A DNA stretch of 64,000 nucleotides from Bacterioplanes sp965233665 (GTDB taxonomy: Bacteria; Pseudomonadota; Gammaproteobacteria; Pseudomonadales; Oceanobacteraceae), in contig CBDDTG010000037.1 of assembly GCA_965233665.1 (NCBI GenBank), positions 16,697-80,696 on the forward strand. Reading direction: 5' to 3'. The notes under the pieces were generated by a model. That model was given only the letters and a program-made list of their open reading frames with translations, searched no databases and was not told where the DNA came from. A program made the translations under genes and the position numbers. Shown here one piece after another: positions 8,449-17,121 of this stretch (within the stretch, counting starts at the first letter, position 1; every line of letters starts with the position of its first letter).

Positions 8449-8712
8449 AGTGTCCTGAGTCAGAAGTTCGCATATTTTCAGAGCGAATGGAAAGCGCTAG
8501 TACAAGGCGCTGTTCGTAGGAAATATCGGGATCTTTTCAAGAGCAGCAACGCCGTAATGGGGCTTTCCATTCGTTCCCTTAGGGCTCGCCCTTCAAGCCC
8601 TCTGGCTTCGTTCTGCCTCTTGCCAATGGAACCACCATTGCCTGTGAGGCACGCCTCGCCAAAGAACTTGGATGGCCCGCTGAAAGCATGCGAACTTCTG
8701 ACTCAGGACACT
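8449..8712. mobile_element. MITE-like element, 264 bp, 25-bp perfect terminal inverted repeats
   Basis: The arms 8449-8473 (begins AGTGTCCTGAGTCAG) and 8688-8712 (ends CTGACTCAGGACACT) are exact reverse complements over 25 bp. Weaker similarity continues inward (TTTCAG on both sides). The interior is non-coding and holds a nested inverted pair: GAATGGAAAGC near 8484 and GCTTTCCATTC near 8564. It fills the whole space between two convergent genes, and its last two bases form part of the roxR stop codon. No target duplication could be identified. No transposase is encoded, so it is non-autonomous if mobile. Confidence 0.75.
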
Positions 8713-9241
8713 AGCGCGGCGCGTATTTCTGTAATTTGCGCTGCAAAGTGCGACGGTGCATGTTGAGTGCCCGAGCTGTGGCCGAAATATTGCCCTCGTG
8801 CTCATTTAACACCCGTTGAATATGCTCCCACTCCATGCGATCCACCGACATCACTTCTCCTGGCTCTGTCTCGGCCAGCTCCTCGTTGTCATCATCAGCA
8901 AACGCGCGCAGCAACTCGTGAATGGTGGCGGGCTTGTGCAAGTAGTTGTGCGCGCCTTGTTTAACCGCCTCAACGGCCGTGGCAATGCTGGCATAGCCCG
9001 TCAGCATGACGATGCGACAGCTGGGTAGCAATTGGCGTAATGGTTGAATCAGTTGCAGGCCAGAGGCCTCTGCTAAGCGCAAATCCAGGGCGATCCAGTG
9101 AGGCTCAAACTCGCGTGCTTGCAGCAGCGCTTGCTCGCCATCACAGGCGGTAGCAACCTCATAGCCACGACGGCTAAGGCCGCGAGCCAGTACTTCAGTA
9201 AAGTGCGGATCATCGTCAACAATCAGCAAGCGGGTCGACAT
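8711..9241 (-). CDS. roxR: Redox response regulator, RoxR/RegA/PrrA family
   Basis: A 176-residue two-component regulator. The receiver domain (about residues 4-118) has Asp10/Asp11, phospho-acceptor Asp53 and the conserved Lys in LHKPA. A short Fis-like helix-turn-helix follows at the C-terminus (NISATARALNMHRRTLQRKLQK), the layout of RegA, PrrA, ActR and RoxR. In Pseudomonas the RoxSR pair controls respiratory genes, including the cyanide-insensitive oxidase, according to redox state. The partner kinase lies 9 nt upstream. The length is normal although the TAG stop uses two bases of the MITE-like element. Confidence 0.9.
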   Translation of the reverse strand: MSTRLLIVDDDPHFTEVLARGLSRRGYEVATACDGEQALLQAREFEPHWIALDLRLAEASGLQLIQPLRQLLPSCRIVMLTGYASIATAVEAVKQGAHNYLHKPATIHELLRAFADDDNEELAETEPGEVMSVDRMEWEHIQRVLNEHEGNISATARALNMHRRTLQRKLQKYAPR

Positions 9242-9250
9242 GGGTTAGCC

Positions 9251-10498
9251 TCATTGCGCTCGTAAGGGAAGGAATAAACGGCTGATGCTGGCGCCGCTGG
9301 GGCTGGCGATGAGCTCAATACGGCCGCCAAATTGCTCGACACTGGCATTGCTCAAATACAGCCCGATGCCCATGCCTTGTTGCTTGCTGCTGTTGAACAA
9401 CGGCTGTTGCTGGATATGACGACTGGCTTGTGGGTCGGGCTGAATAATATCCAGCTGCCATTGCTGTTGTTGCACTCTGGCTTCCAGTTTTATCGGTAAG
9501 CTGCCGGCTTCAGCGGCGTTGTCGAGTAGGTTTAACAGTGCTTGGTCTAGCAGTGGCGAAGACGGCACCTTGGCCTCGACATTGATGCCTTGATCCTCCC
9601 ATAAAGCATTGGGCTGCGACAGGCGCCAGCGATGCAACAACTGGCACAGCCAGGGGTAGGCCGCTTGTGTGCCTTCTTCATAAGCGTGACGACCGGAGGC
9701 CGCCAAATGCTGCAGTGACTGGCGACATAGAGCCACTTGCTCGCGCAATATATGCCAGTCATGGCGAGGCACCGATACCTCGGACCGATCTTGCGCTTCT
9801 TCCGTCAGTTCGTTCAGCAGCATTTGCATGGTCATCAGTGGCGTTCCCATTTCATGGGCGGTGCCAGCAGCCAGCGTGGCGATGCCGATTAGCTGCTCAT
9901 TTTTTAACTGCTGCTCGCGCAGGCGCCGGATTTCATCCTGTTGCTGCTGTTGGCGCTGGCGCAGTTGCGGAATAAACACCACCACGATCAAAGCGCTGAT
10001 AATAAAGGTCAGCCACATGCCGGCCAGGTGCCAGTCGAAGAGCGTATGGCTCATGGCATGGCTCATGTTATCGCTGGCAGCTGGCCGGGTTAACAGCGGC
10101 TGATACCACTGGCTGAGCAGGCTGTAATCGGCGATGCACAATACGCCCAGCGACAATAAAAAGGCGCGCGGTAAGGCATAAGCACCGACCACCAATAACA
10201 CCAGAAAATAGGAAATAAAGGGGTTGGTGGCGCCGCCGGTAAAAAACAATAAGCCGGTCAGCAGCTGCACTTCAAACGCTAGGTGCAGCAGCAGATGCCA
10301 GTCTTGTGCTTGGCCTCGTTGGCCTTGCCACAGGTTAACCAGCAGCAATGGCATATACAGCGCCAATAAGCCCCAGGCCGGTGCCAGCTTATGAAAGCCC
10401 TGCCATTGCAAGTAGGTCAAAAATAATAACCAGACGGTGGCGATGGTCAGCCGCAGAGCGGCCAGACGCGGCATCAGAAAATTTAAATTTTGATTCAT
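9251..10498 (-). CDS. roxS: Redox sensor histidine kinase, RoxS/RegB/PrrB family
   Basis: A 415-residue membrane sensor kinase. About six hydrophobic segments occupy residues 10-180 and include the quinone-site motif GGATNPF (residues 88-94) known from RegB. The H-box AAGTAHEMGTPL places the phosphorylated His at 215. A Cys at 258 in REQVALCRQSL matches the redox-active Cys context of RegB (the RCR motif). The C-terminal ATPase domain has the N-box (LLNLLDNAAEA) and G-box (GMGIGLYLSNAS). The pair therefore looks competent for both quinone and thiol sensing. It lies just downstream of modC on the same strand, so read-through from the molybdate operon is possible. Confidence 0.9.
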   Translation of the reverse strand: MNQNLNFLMPRLAALRLTIATVWLLFLTYLQWQGFHKLAPAWGLLALYMPLLLVNLWQGQRGQAQDWHLLLHLAFEVQLLTGLLFFTGGATNPFISYFLVLLVVGAYALPRAFLLSLGVLCIADYSLLSQWYQPLLTRPAASDNMSHAMSHTLFDWHLAGMWLTFIISALIVVVFIPQLRQRQQQQQDEIRRLREQQLKNEQLIGIATLAAGTAHEMGTPLMTMQMLLNELTEEAQDRSEVSVPRHDWHILREQVALCRQSLQHLAASGRHAYEEGTQAAYPWLCQLLHRWRLSQPNALWEDQGINVEAKVPSSPLLDQALLNLLDNAAEAGSLPIKLEARVQQQQWQLDIIQPDPQASRHIQQQPLFNSSKQQGMGIGLYLSNASVEQFGGRIELIASPSGASISRLFLPLRAQ

Positions 10499-10555
10499 CG
10501 CCGCAGTATATCTTGAGGCTTAGCGAGGGAAACAGCGCCGAGGCAATTTGTCGCA

Positions 10556-11641
10556 TCAAAAGCGCTGCACCGCGCTGGCTTTAATCTGTGCCCACACGCG
10601 CTTTCCTGGCTGCAGTTGCAACTGCTGACAGGAGCGCTGGGTAATCAGTGCCAAAATGGCCTGCGCTGGCGAGACATCGCGGTGGTGCAAGCGCAAGGTC
10701 AGACACTGCTGGCTGGCACTGTAAGGACGCATCTGCTCGATGGTGGCGGCCAGCTGATTGAGCAAGCTGCTGTCACTCAGCGGCTGTAAACTCAGGCTGA
10801 TATCTCGGGCCAGTAAGCGCAGTTGCAAGCGTTGGCCCGTCTGAGCCTCTTGCTGCTCCATCCACAGCGTGAAGCCATCGCCTGCTATCTGTGCCAAACC
10901 GTCGTCGCTGATCTGGCTCACCGTGGCGCGAATAGCAGTGCCAAGCGGCTGATCACTGGGCTGCAAGGCTTGAAGATGGCCAAAAGCTTGGGTAAGCGGT
11001 TGCGGTGGCTGACTTTGGCCTTCGTCGATCAAAATAACCTGCTGCGCTAGACGGGTAACCTCATCCACGGAGTGACTGACGTACAGCACCGGGCCTGTGA
11101 AGAGCTCGGGCAAACGCTCCAACATGGGCAAAATGGCTTGGCGGCGACGATTATCCAGGGCTGCTAATGGCTCATCCAGCAGCAACAGGTGTGGACGAAT
11201 CAGTAAGGCGCGCAGCAAGGCAATGCGCTGGCGCTCACCACCTGACAGTTGCGTTGCGTGCTTATCGAGCAGGTGTTCGACTTGCAGCACCGGCAGCAAA
11301 GCGGACAGCTCATCGTTGGTTAACGGTTGCGGCGCGCGTTTACGCGCATAATCCAAGTTGCCTTGCACACTCAGGTGCGGCAGCAGGCTGGCTTCTTGAA
11401 AAACGTAGCCGAGCCTGCGCCGGTGAGGCGGGCGCTGTTGCTTTGGGCTGAGCCAGGGCTGACCGTTGACGGTAATGGTGCCTTGGGCTGGCTCTAGGCC
11501 AGCTAAGCAGCGCAATAAGGTAGTTTTGCCACTGCCAGAAGGCCCAAACAAGGCGGTAATGCCGCCACCGTCGATGCTTGCTTGGGCGCTGAGGTGAAAG
11601 TCTGGGCGTGACAGCTGCAGGTCGAACTCCAGTTGGCTCAT
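10556..11641 (-). CDS. modC: Molybdate ABC transporter ATP-binding protein
   Basis: The ATPase of the molybdate importer, 361 residues. The N-terminal ABC domain has the Walker A GPSGSGKTTLL, the signature LSGGERQRIALLRAL and the Walker B LLLLDEPLAALD. The C-terminal third (from about residue 240) is the Mop/TOBE region that binds oxyanion in ModC proteins (IRATVSQI, LTLRLHHRDVS). The start overlaps the end of modB by 4 nt. It is the last gene of modABC. Confidence 0.94.
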   Translation of the reverse strand: MSQLEFDLQLSRPDFHLSAQASIDGGGITALFGPSGSGKTTLLRCLAGLEPAQGTITVNGQPWLSPKQQRPPHRRRLGYVFQEASLLPHLSVQGNLDYARKRAPQPLTNDELSALLPVLQVEHLLDKHATQLSGGERQRIALLRALLIRPHLLLLDEPLAALDNRRRQAILPMLERLPELFTGPVLYVSHSVDEVTRLAQQVILIDEGQSQPPQPLTQAFGHLQALQPSDQPLGTAIRATVSQISDDGLAQIAGDGFTLWMEQQEAQTGQRLQLRLLARDISLSLQPLSDSSLLNQLAATIEQMRPYSASQQCLTLRLHHRDVSPAQAILALITQRSCQQLQLQPGKRVWAQIKASAVQRF

Positions 11642-12309
11642 CGCGTCGCCCCACGGTTGAGGCTGTACATCAACACCAGCACGATAAAAGAAAACACCAG
11701 CATAACGGCAGATAAGCGATGGGCCTGGCCGTAGTTTAATGCCTCGACGTGGTCATAAATTTGCACCGCAATCACCCGGGTTTCGCCCTCAATATTGCCG
11801 CCGATCATCAGTACCACGCCAAACTCGCCCAAGGTATGGGCAAAGCCCAACACGGCTGCCGTTAGCACGCCGCGCCAACACAGGGGCAATACCACGCTGA
11901 CAAAGCGATCCAGTGGGCTGGCGCCCAGTGTTGCCGCTACCTCTAACGCGCGTTCGTCTAGGGTCTGCATCGCCGCCTGCAGCGGTTGCACCACAAACGG
12001 CAGTGAATACAACACAGATGCCACCACCAGGCCTGCAAAGGTAAAGGGCAAAGGGCCAATGCCTATGGCTTCTAACGCCTGTCCGAGAGGGCTGTTGGGC
12101 CCTAGGCTCACTAGCAAATAAAACCCTAACACCGTCGGCGGTAACACCAGTGGCATGGCCACCAAAGCAGACACAGGTGCCTGCCAGCGTGACTGGGTGC
12201 GTGCCAGCCACCAAGCCAGCGGCAAGCCGATGAGCAATAAAATAAAGGTAACCAGCGCGGCGAGTTTAACGGTTAGCCCAATGGCGGTGAGATCTGATTC
12301 AGTCAGCAT
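11638..12309 (-). CDS. modB: Molybdate ABC transporter permease
   Basis: The inner-membrane channel of the molybdate importer, 223 residues with five to six hydrophobic segments. The coupling-helix (EAA) motif is visible as EVAATLGASPLDRF with GVLTAAVLGFAHTLGEFG following, and the family marker LPPTVLGFYLL occurs near residue 55. It overlaps modA by 11 nt and modC by 4 nt, so all three are translationally coupled. Confidence 0.94.
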   Translation of the reverse strand: MLTESDLTAIGLTVKLAALVTFILLLIGLPLAWWLARTQSRWQAPVSALVAMPLVLPPTVLGFYLLVSLGPNSPLGQALEAIGIGPLPFTFAGLVVASVLYSLPFVVQPLQAAMQTLDERALEVAATLGASPLDRFVSVVLPLCWRGVLTAAVLGFAHTLGEFGVVLMIGGNIEGETRVIAVQIYDHVEALNYGQAHRLSAVMLVFSFIVLVLMYSLNRGATR

Positions 12310-13078
12310 GGGGCGAGCGATAACCGTAAGCAGTTAACAGTGGTTGGGCTTTGGCGGATAACAAAAACTGCACCAGCTGCTGAGCCTGTTGATATTGCTG
12401 TTGGCTCTGGCGGCGATGGCGAATGATGGCCAAATCTTGGCGGATGGGTTGGTGCAATACGTCTGGCACCAGCCACACACTGCCTGGCCACTGCATAGCC
12501 GTTTGCTGCGCACGGTGAATATGCGATACCGCCACAAAGCCCATATCGGCATTGGCGGTGGCTACAAATTGATGGGTTTGGCTGACGTTTTCGCCCAGCA
12601 CCATGCGCTCACGAATGCCATGGCTAATGGCCGCCGGTAAGTTGAGCGCCAGCAAGGTTTGCTGTGCCGCCAGGCCATAGGGCGCAAGCCGTGGGTTGGC
12701 CATTGCCAGGCGTTCGACATGGCCTTGCTTGAGGCGGGCCAGCACATCAATGTCTTCTTGCGCAGACCACAATGCCAAACGCCCAATGGCATAGGTGTGA
12801 GCACGGCTGGCCAGCCCCTGTTTTACCAGCGCTTCTGGCTTGTGGCGATCGGCAGACAACAGCACATCAAACGGTGCACCGTGTTGAATTTGGGCGTAAA
12901 GCTTGCCCGAGGAGCCACTGCTGATACGAATATCCGCTTGCGGATGCTGATGTTGATAGGCCTCAACCAGCGCCTGCAATGGGGCGCTAAAGTTAGCCGC
13001 AACAGCGATGTGAATCGGCTCTGCCATCAGGCTTTGACTGGCCAGTAGCCACAGCAATAACACACAGCGATAAATCAC
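12299..13078 (-). CDS. modA: Molybdate-binding periplasmic protein
   Basis: The periplasmic binding protein that hands molybdate to ModBC, about 259 residues. I place the start at the GTG at 13078, which has GGAG 8 nt upstream and gives a normal signal peptide (VIYRCVLLLWLLASQSLMA). The longer reading from 13171 adds an unlikely Cys/Arg-rich lead. Family marks are IHIAVAANFSAPLQAL, the oxyanion-loop region RISSGSSGKLYAQIQHGAPFD, and LSADRHKPEALV. No ModE-type palindrome is apparent upstream. Confidence 0.9.
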   Translation of the reverse strand: MIYRCVLLLWLLASQSLMAEPIHIAVAANFSAPLQALVEAYQHQHPQADIRISSGSSGKLYAQIQHGAPFDVLLSADRHKPEALVKQGLASRAHTYAIGRLALWSAQEDIDVLARLKQGHVERLAMANPRLAPYGLAAQQTLLALNLPAAISHGIRERMVLGENVSQTHQFVATANADMGFVAVSHIHRAQQTAMQWPGSVWLVPDVLHQPIRQDLAIIRHRRQSQQQYQQAQQLVQFLLSAKAQPLLTAYGYRSPHAD

Positions 13079-13226
13079 AAGCAACACTCCGCAGCGAAAA
13101 ACTATGGCAGTATACCTGTGCTGGCGGGCGTCGTAAGCACAGTGAGTGTCTGCACATCTGCCTCTGTTCAAGCCATCAGGTTGGCTATTAGTGTGCCGTA
13201 TTTAAAGTAATTTAAGGAGATCATCG
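13079..13226. promoter_or_regulatory. Divergent intergenic region between modA and crotonase gene
   Basis: On the minus strand TTACGA (13131-13136), a 16-nt gap and TATACT (13109-13114) form a weak sigma-70-like promoter for modABC. On the plus strand TAAGGAG precedes the ATG at 13227. No ModE operator was recognised. Confidence 0.3.
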
Positions 13227-13961
13227 ATGGCCATCATCGAGCTGGAAAAACGCCACCGTGTGGCAGTGGTCAGCATGAATCAAGGTGAGAATCGTCATAA
13301 TCCGACTTTTTTGGCGGCTTTTAATCAAGTGCTCGATGAAATTGAAGCCGACCATGATTATCGCGCTCTGGTGCTGGCGTCCAGCGATGATAAAAACTGG
13401 AGCTTGGGGCTGGATACGGACTGGTTATTCAATGCCTGCCAGGCACAACAAGATGACGACATTCGCCAGCTATTAAATGGCTTGATTCAGCTGTTTAAGC
13501 GTTTATTGAGCTTTCCTGTGCCTGTGATTGCAGCACTCAATGGCCACACGTATGGCAACGGTGCCGTGCTGGCGTGCGCCTGTGATTTTCGCTTTATGCG
13601 TGCTGATCGTGGCTTTTTCTGCTTTCCAGAGGTGAATGTGGGCGTGCCGTTTTTTCCCAGCATGTTTGAACTGATCGAGCGGGTAATGCCGAGTAGTTTA
13701 TTTAATCGCATGCTGCACACCGGTGAGCGCCAGGATGCGACCACGCTGTTGCAGGCGGGTGTGATTGAGCAAGCCATTGAAGGGGCGGACGAGACACTGG
13801 AGCAAGCACTGGCCTTTGCGCAAACATTTGATAAGCCACGCTGGGTATTTGCCGAAAACAAACGCCGGCGCTATCGCCCTGTATTTGATGTTATGGAAAA
13901 AAATGATCCGCAAGCGACCGAGTATTTGATTTTTGCTTTGGCGCAGCAGTATCGAAACTAA
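13227..13961 (+). CDS. Enoyl-CoA hydratase/isomerase family protein
   Basis: A 244-residue crotonase-fold protein. GGAG lies at a good distance before the ATG. The oxyanion-hole strands are recognisable (WSLGLD near residue 60 and GHTYGNGAV near 107-114), as is the second catalytic-position Glu, Glu135 in CFPEVNVGV. The first catalytic Glu of true hydratases, expected just after the Gly-rich loop, is replaced by hydrophobic residues (GNGAVLACACD). One remaining Glu is the pattern of delta3,delta2-enoyl-CoA isomerases, so isomerase is more likely than hydratase. The substrate cannot be told. It ends tail-to-tail with the photolyase gene, overlapping by 4 nt. Confidence 0.82.
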   Translation: MAIIELEKRHRVAVVSMNQGENRHNPTFLAAFNQVLDEIEADHDYRALVLASSDDKNWSLGLDTDWLFNACQAQQDDDIRQLLNGLIQLFKRLLSFPVPVIAALNGHTYGNGAVLACACDFRFMRADRGFFCFPEVNVGVPFFPSMFELIERVMPSSLFNRMLHTGERQDATTLLQAGVIEQAIEGADETLEQALAFAQTFDKPRWVFAENKRRRYRPVFDVMEKNDPQATEYLIFALAQQYRN

Positions 13962-15511
13962 AATAGACTTAATTGTTGGCTGTTTGCGGTTTTTTTATGA
14001 GCGCGACGGCTGCGTTTGCGGGAGCCGTGTTTATGGCCAATATAGCGCGCGGTGGCCATAAATTCAGCGTCGCGCAACTGGGTGATGTGTGCTTTAGCTC
14101 GGCGACTGGCTTTGGCAAAGTCGACCAATGGCTCGGGGTAGTGCTGGCCTAGAATAACGCCGCATTGGCGCTGCTGGCTGGCCGGCATTAACCAGGGCTG
14201 GTGAATCCAGGCATTGCTGACGCTGCGCAGTTCAGGTAGCCAACGGCGAATAAAATCGCCTTGTGGGTCGAGCTTTTGCGCCTGCAGAGTGGGGTTATAA
14301 ATGCGCGGTATATTAATGCCGGTGGTGCCGGCTTGCATTTGCACTTGCGGATAATGAATGCCGGGTTCGTAATCAACAAACTGTGCGGCCAAAAACTGCG
14401 CGGCTGGTTGCCAAGGTTGCCATAGAGGGTAGCTGATAATCGACATTAACATGGCGCGCATGCGGAAATTGAGCCAGCCGTGATGATGCAAATAACGCAT
14501 GCAGGCATCTACTAAAGGCCACCCCGTTCGGCCCTGCTGCCAGGCCTGTTGCCAGTCGGAATTTATGTCACTGCGCAGCTGTCGATAAGCTGGGTGCAGC
14601 GGCTGCCACTCCATATCCGGCTGGTCTTCTAATTTCTGAATAAAATGGCAATGCCACCACAGGCGACTTTCAAAAGCGGCGAGACTGCGTTTGAAATAGC
14701 GGTCTGCGCACTCTTGTCGTTGCTGCCAAACAGCCTGTACCAGCTCATGCACGCTTATGGTGCCGAGTGCCAAGTGCGGACTCAAACGTGAACAGGCATG
14801 TTCGGCGGTTAACGGTGAGCTGATGGAGGAACGATAAAATCGCCCGCGCTGGTCAATAAAGCTTTGCCATAGTGCCAGTGCCTGTTCCCGGCCACCCGAT
14901 TGGCGCCCCGGACAAGGCCAATGATCGTGGCTGACATGACTAGGTCTGACATCGATAGGTAGATCGCTCATGGGGTGGCTGCCTGGCAGCAGACAGGTGC
15001 TGGCATTTGCTTGCAAGTGCTTAGGCGCAGAGATCACCGCTTGTTGCATAAATGCCTGCCAATGCTCGGCCCATTGGTCACGATCAGGATTGGGGCGTAA
15101 AACCCCAAACTGTGGCGATTGCTGCCAGCGAATTCCCAGTTGGAGACATTTTTTCTCGACGTTGATATCGCGTTGATAGGTCCAGAAATTACCGGTTTCT
15201 TGATGGCTAAATAATGCCACTTGATAACTCGCCTGCTGCCATTTTTCTAATTGCTCGGCCAAATCAGTGCTAATAAAACACAGCCCCGCGCCGCCTAACT
15301 GCTGCCAATGTTGATTGAGCGCTTGCAGGCTTTCATAAATAAAGGCCCACTGGCGCTGGCTGGTATCTGGTAATTGCCAATAGTCATGTTCGAGGGCATA
15401 CAGCCCTACCAACGGGCAATCATGGCGGCGGCAATAGTCCAGCGCCTGCTGCAGTGGCTGGTGATCCACCAGCCTTAAATCACGCTTAAACCAAACAACG
15501 GCGACGTGCAT
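13958..15511 (-). CDS. Cryptochrome/photolyase family protein
   Basis: A 517-residue flavoprotein of the cryptochrome/photolyase family, most likely a DNA repair photolyase. The N-terminal alpha/beta antenna domain begins VAVVWFKRDLRLVDHQPL. The C-terminal FAD-binding helical domain carries LTAEHACSRLSPHLALGTIS, ESRLWWHCHFIQKL, WQQGRTGWPLVDACMRYL and GWLNFRMRAMLMS, with the adenine-side Asn/Asp region FVDYEPGIHYPQVQMQAG. The tail is Lys/Arg-rich. The start directly follows the DASH cryptochrome stop (TGAATG), and it is the last gene of the light-repair operon. I cannot separate CPD from other specificity by eye. Confidence 0.88.
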   Translation of the reverse strand: MHVAVVWFKRDLRLVDHQPLQQALDYCRRHDCPLVGLYALEHDYWQLPDTSQRQWAFIYESLQALNQHWQQLGGAGLCFISTDLAEQLEKWQQASYQVALFSHQETGNFWTYQRDINVEKKCLQLGIRWQQSPQFGVLRPNPDRDQWAEHWQAFMQQAVISAPKHLQANASTCLLPGSHPMSDLPIDVRPSHVSHDHWPCPGRQSGGREQALALWQSFIDQRGRFYRSSISSPLTAEHACSRLSPHLALGTISVHELVQAVWQQRQECADRYFKRSLAAFESRLWWHCHFIQKLEDQPDMEWQPLHPAYRQLRSDINSDWQQAWQQGRTGWPLVDACMRYLHHHGWLNFRMRAMLMSIISYPLWQPWQPAAQFLAAQFVDYEPGIHYPQVQMQAGTTGINIPRIYNPTLQAQKLDPQGDFIRRWLPELRSVSNAWIHQPWLMPASQQRQCGVILGQHYPEPLVDFAKASRRAKAHITQLRDAEFMATARYIGHKHGSRKRSRRAHKKTANSQQLSLF

Positions 15512-16911
15512 TCAGGCCGCCGTATGGTTGCGGTGTATGGGTGCTGAATACTCTGACAGGCAGTATTCACCGCTTTGGTGGGCTAGAATATGCTCCAGCG
15601 AATACGACTTTAACTGTGGTAACCATTGATGAATGTGTTGCAGCTCCGGGTCGTATTGGCGCAGCTGTTTGTTCAATGCAAAATAACGCCCTTGGCCTGG
15701 CTGGCCCCTAGGATCGTGGCCCATACCGGACAAATAGGCCCAGTTACCCCAGTTACTGGCGACGTCAAAATCAATTAAATGCTGTTCAAAAAAAGCGCGC
15801 GCCCAAGCGCCAGTCCAGCTTTAAATCATTAATAAAAAAAACTGGCTAGCCACTGGCGCATACGGTTAGAGCAAAAGCCGGTTTGCTGCAGTTCAATTAA
15901 GCCAGCATCAATCATGGGCACACCGGTAGCCGCTTGTTGCCAGGCGTGCCAATGGCGGTTATTCAACGGTGGAGGGCTCAAGGGCTGATCGCTTAAGCCT
16001 TGATCACTTAAGCCCAGATAGCGAAAATAGCGATGGCCATGTGCTCGTAACGACCAGTGAAAATATTCACGCCACAGTAACTCGAAGCCCAGCCAATAAC
16101 TGTGCTCATCGGCGCCGTGGGTTTTTTCATAGTCTTTAATGGCATGCCAGACCTTGCGCACGGATAAACAGCCCCAAGCTAAAAACGCTGATAACTGGCT
16201 GGAATACTCACGCCCACAAAGCTGATTGCGAGTCGTTTTGTAGTGGGCAATGGCACGACTCTGCCATAAATAATGGGTGAGCCAGTTTTCAGCCGAGCTT
16301 TCGCCGCCGCGTAAATGAAAGCCCGATTGCTCACGCGCAGAAGAAAAGTCCGCTGGCCAGGGCACATGAGTAACAAAAGGAGCCTCTTGACCGGGCTGGG
16401 TGAGTGGCACTGGTGGTTGCGGCGTGGCAACTTCTGGCTGCAACCGTTTTTCGATCTGGCGGCGAAACTGACTGAAGCTGGCGGGCCACTGCTGCAACAA
16501 GGGCTGCATTTGTTGCTGGCTAAACAGTGTCTGGTTTTCGTAGGTCGTCACTTCAATTCCTGCTGCGTCCAACTGAGTTAACCATTGGCGCTCCTCCGGT
16601 GCTTGCGCACTGTGGGTCAGCAAGGTAAATGGCTGTTTTTGATGCCAGCGCTGCAACAGTTCTACTGGGTCGCCGTGGAGTATTTGCAGTGGAATATTTT
16701 GTAAATACAGATTGCGATGCAAATCAATCAAGCAGGCACGCAAGAATCGCGCTTTCTCCTTGGCTAAGCGATCCAAACCAAACTGATCGGCTTGCAGCCA
16801 GTGTTGCGGCAATATGTAAACCACCGCCACCGGTTGTTGCAGTTGTTGCGCCATGGCAAGACCTGGGTGGTCGTGCAGGCGTAAATCGTTGCGTAGCCAA
16901 ATTAGGTTCAT
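15512..16911 (-). pseudogene. DASH cryptochrome with two homopolymer frameshifts
   Basis: The first 360 codons (16911 to 15829) read as a DASH-type cryptochrome: antenna start NLIWLRNDLRLHDHPGL, then REYSSQLSAFLAWGCLS, YWLGFELLWREYFHW and GVPMIDAGLIELQQTGFCSN. The frame stops at 15829 after a run of eight T (minus strand, 15834-15841). Taking one T from that run and one from a second run of seven T (15788-15794) restores a continuous frame through the family segment SNWGNWAYLSGMG to the stop at 15512, about 465 residues in all. Both lesions are +1 in homopolymers. They could be sequencing errors, real mutations, or sites of transcriptional slippage. The coding sequence is otherwise intact, with no other stops. 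Confidence 0.85.
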
Positions 16912-16935
16912 TGTCTCTCCTACTGCGTGGCCAGC

Positions 16936-17121
16936 TTAAAATTCATCTTCCACCATACTGGCGGCACAGAGATTTTTGGGTGCATTGCTTTTGCTTCGGC
17001 GACAGCGCTCGCTGCAGTAACGCACCTCGGCCCATACGCTGCGCCATTTTTTGCGCCAGCTAAATGGGCGACCGCAGTGTTGGCAGTTTTTCTCTGGCAA
17101 ATTTGGTTTCTTATGCGGCAT
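16936..17121 (-). CDS. DUF2256 small zinc-finger-like protein
   Basis: A 61-residue protein with four Cys as CxxC (13, 16) and CxxxC (36, 40), around RPFSWRKKWRSVWAEVRYCSERC, the DUF2256 signature as I know it. The Cys probably hold zinc. It sits between two photolyase-family genes, its ATG touching the stop of the upstream photolyase, and DUF2256 genes are often found beside cryptochromes. A role in the same light-repair unit is likely. The molecular function is unknown. Confidence 0.85.
   Translation of the reverse strand: MPHKKPNLPEKNCQHCGRPFSWRKKWRSVWAEVRYCSERCRRSKSNAPKNLCAASMVEDEF

Noticed and set aside
8557..8766. A 69-codon plus-strand frame in and beyond the MITE-like element
   Set aside because: It crosses the element boundary into antisense of roxR and has no coding character or ribosome site.
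13079..13171. ModA start at 13171
   Set aside because: It gives a Cys/Arg-rich lead before the signal peptide; GTG at 13078 with GGAG is better placed.
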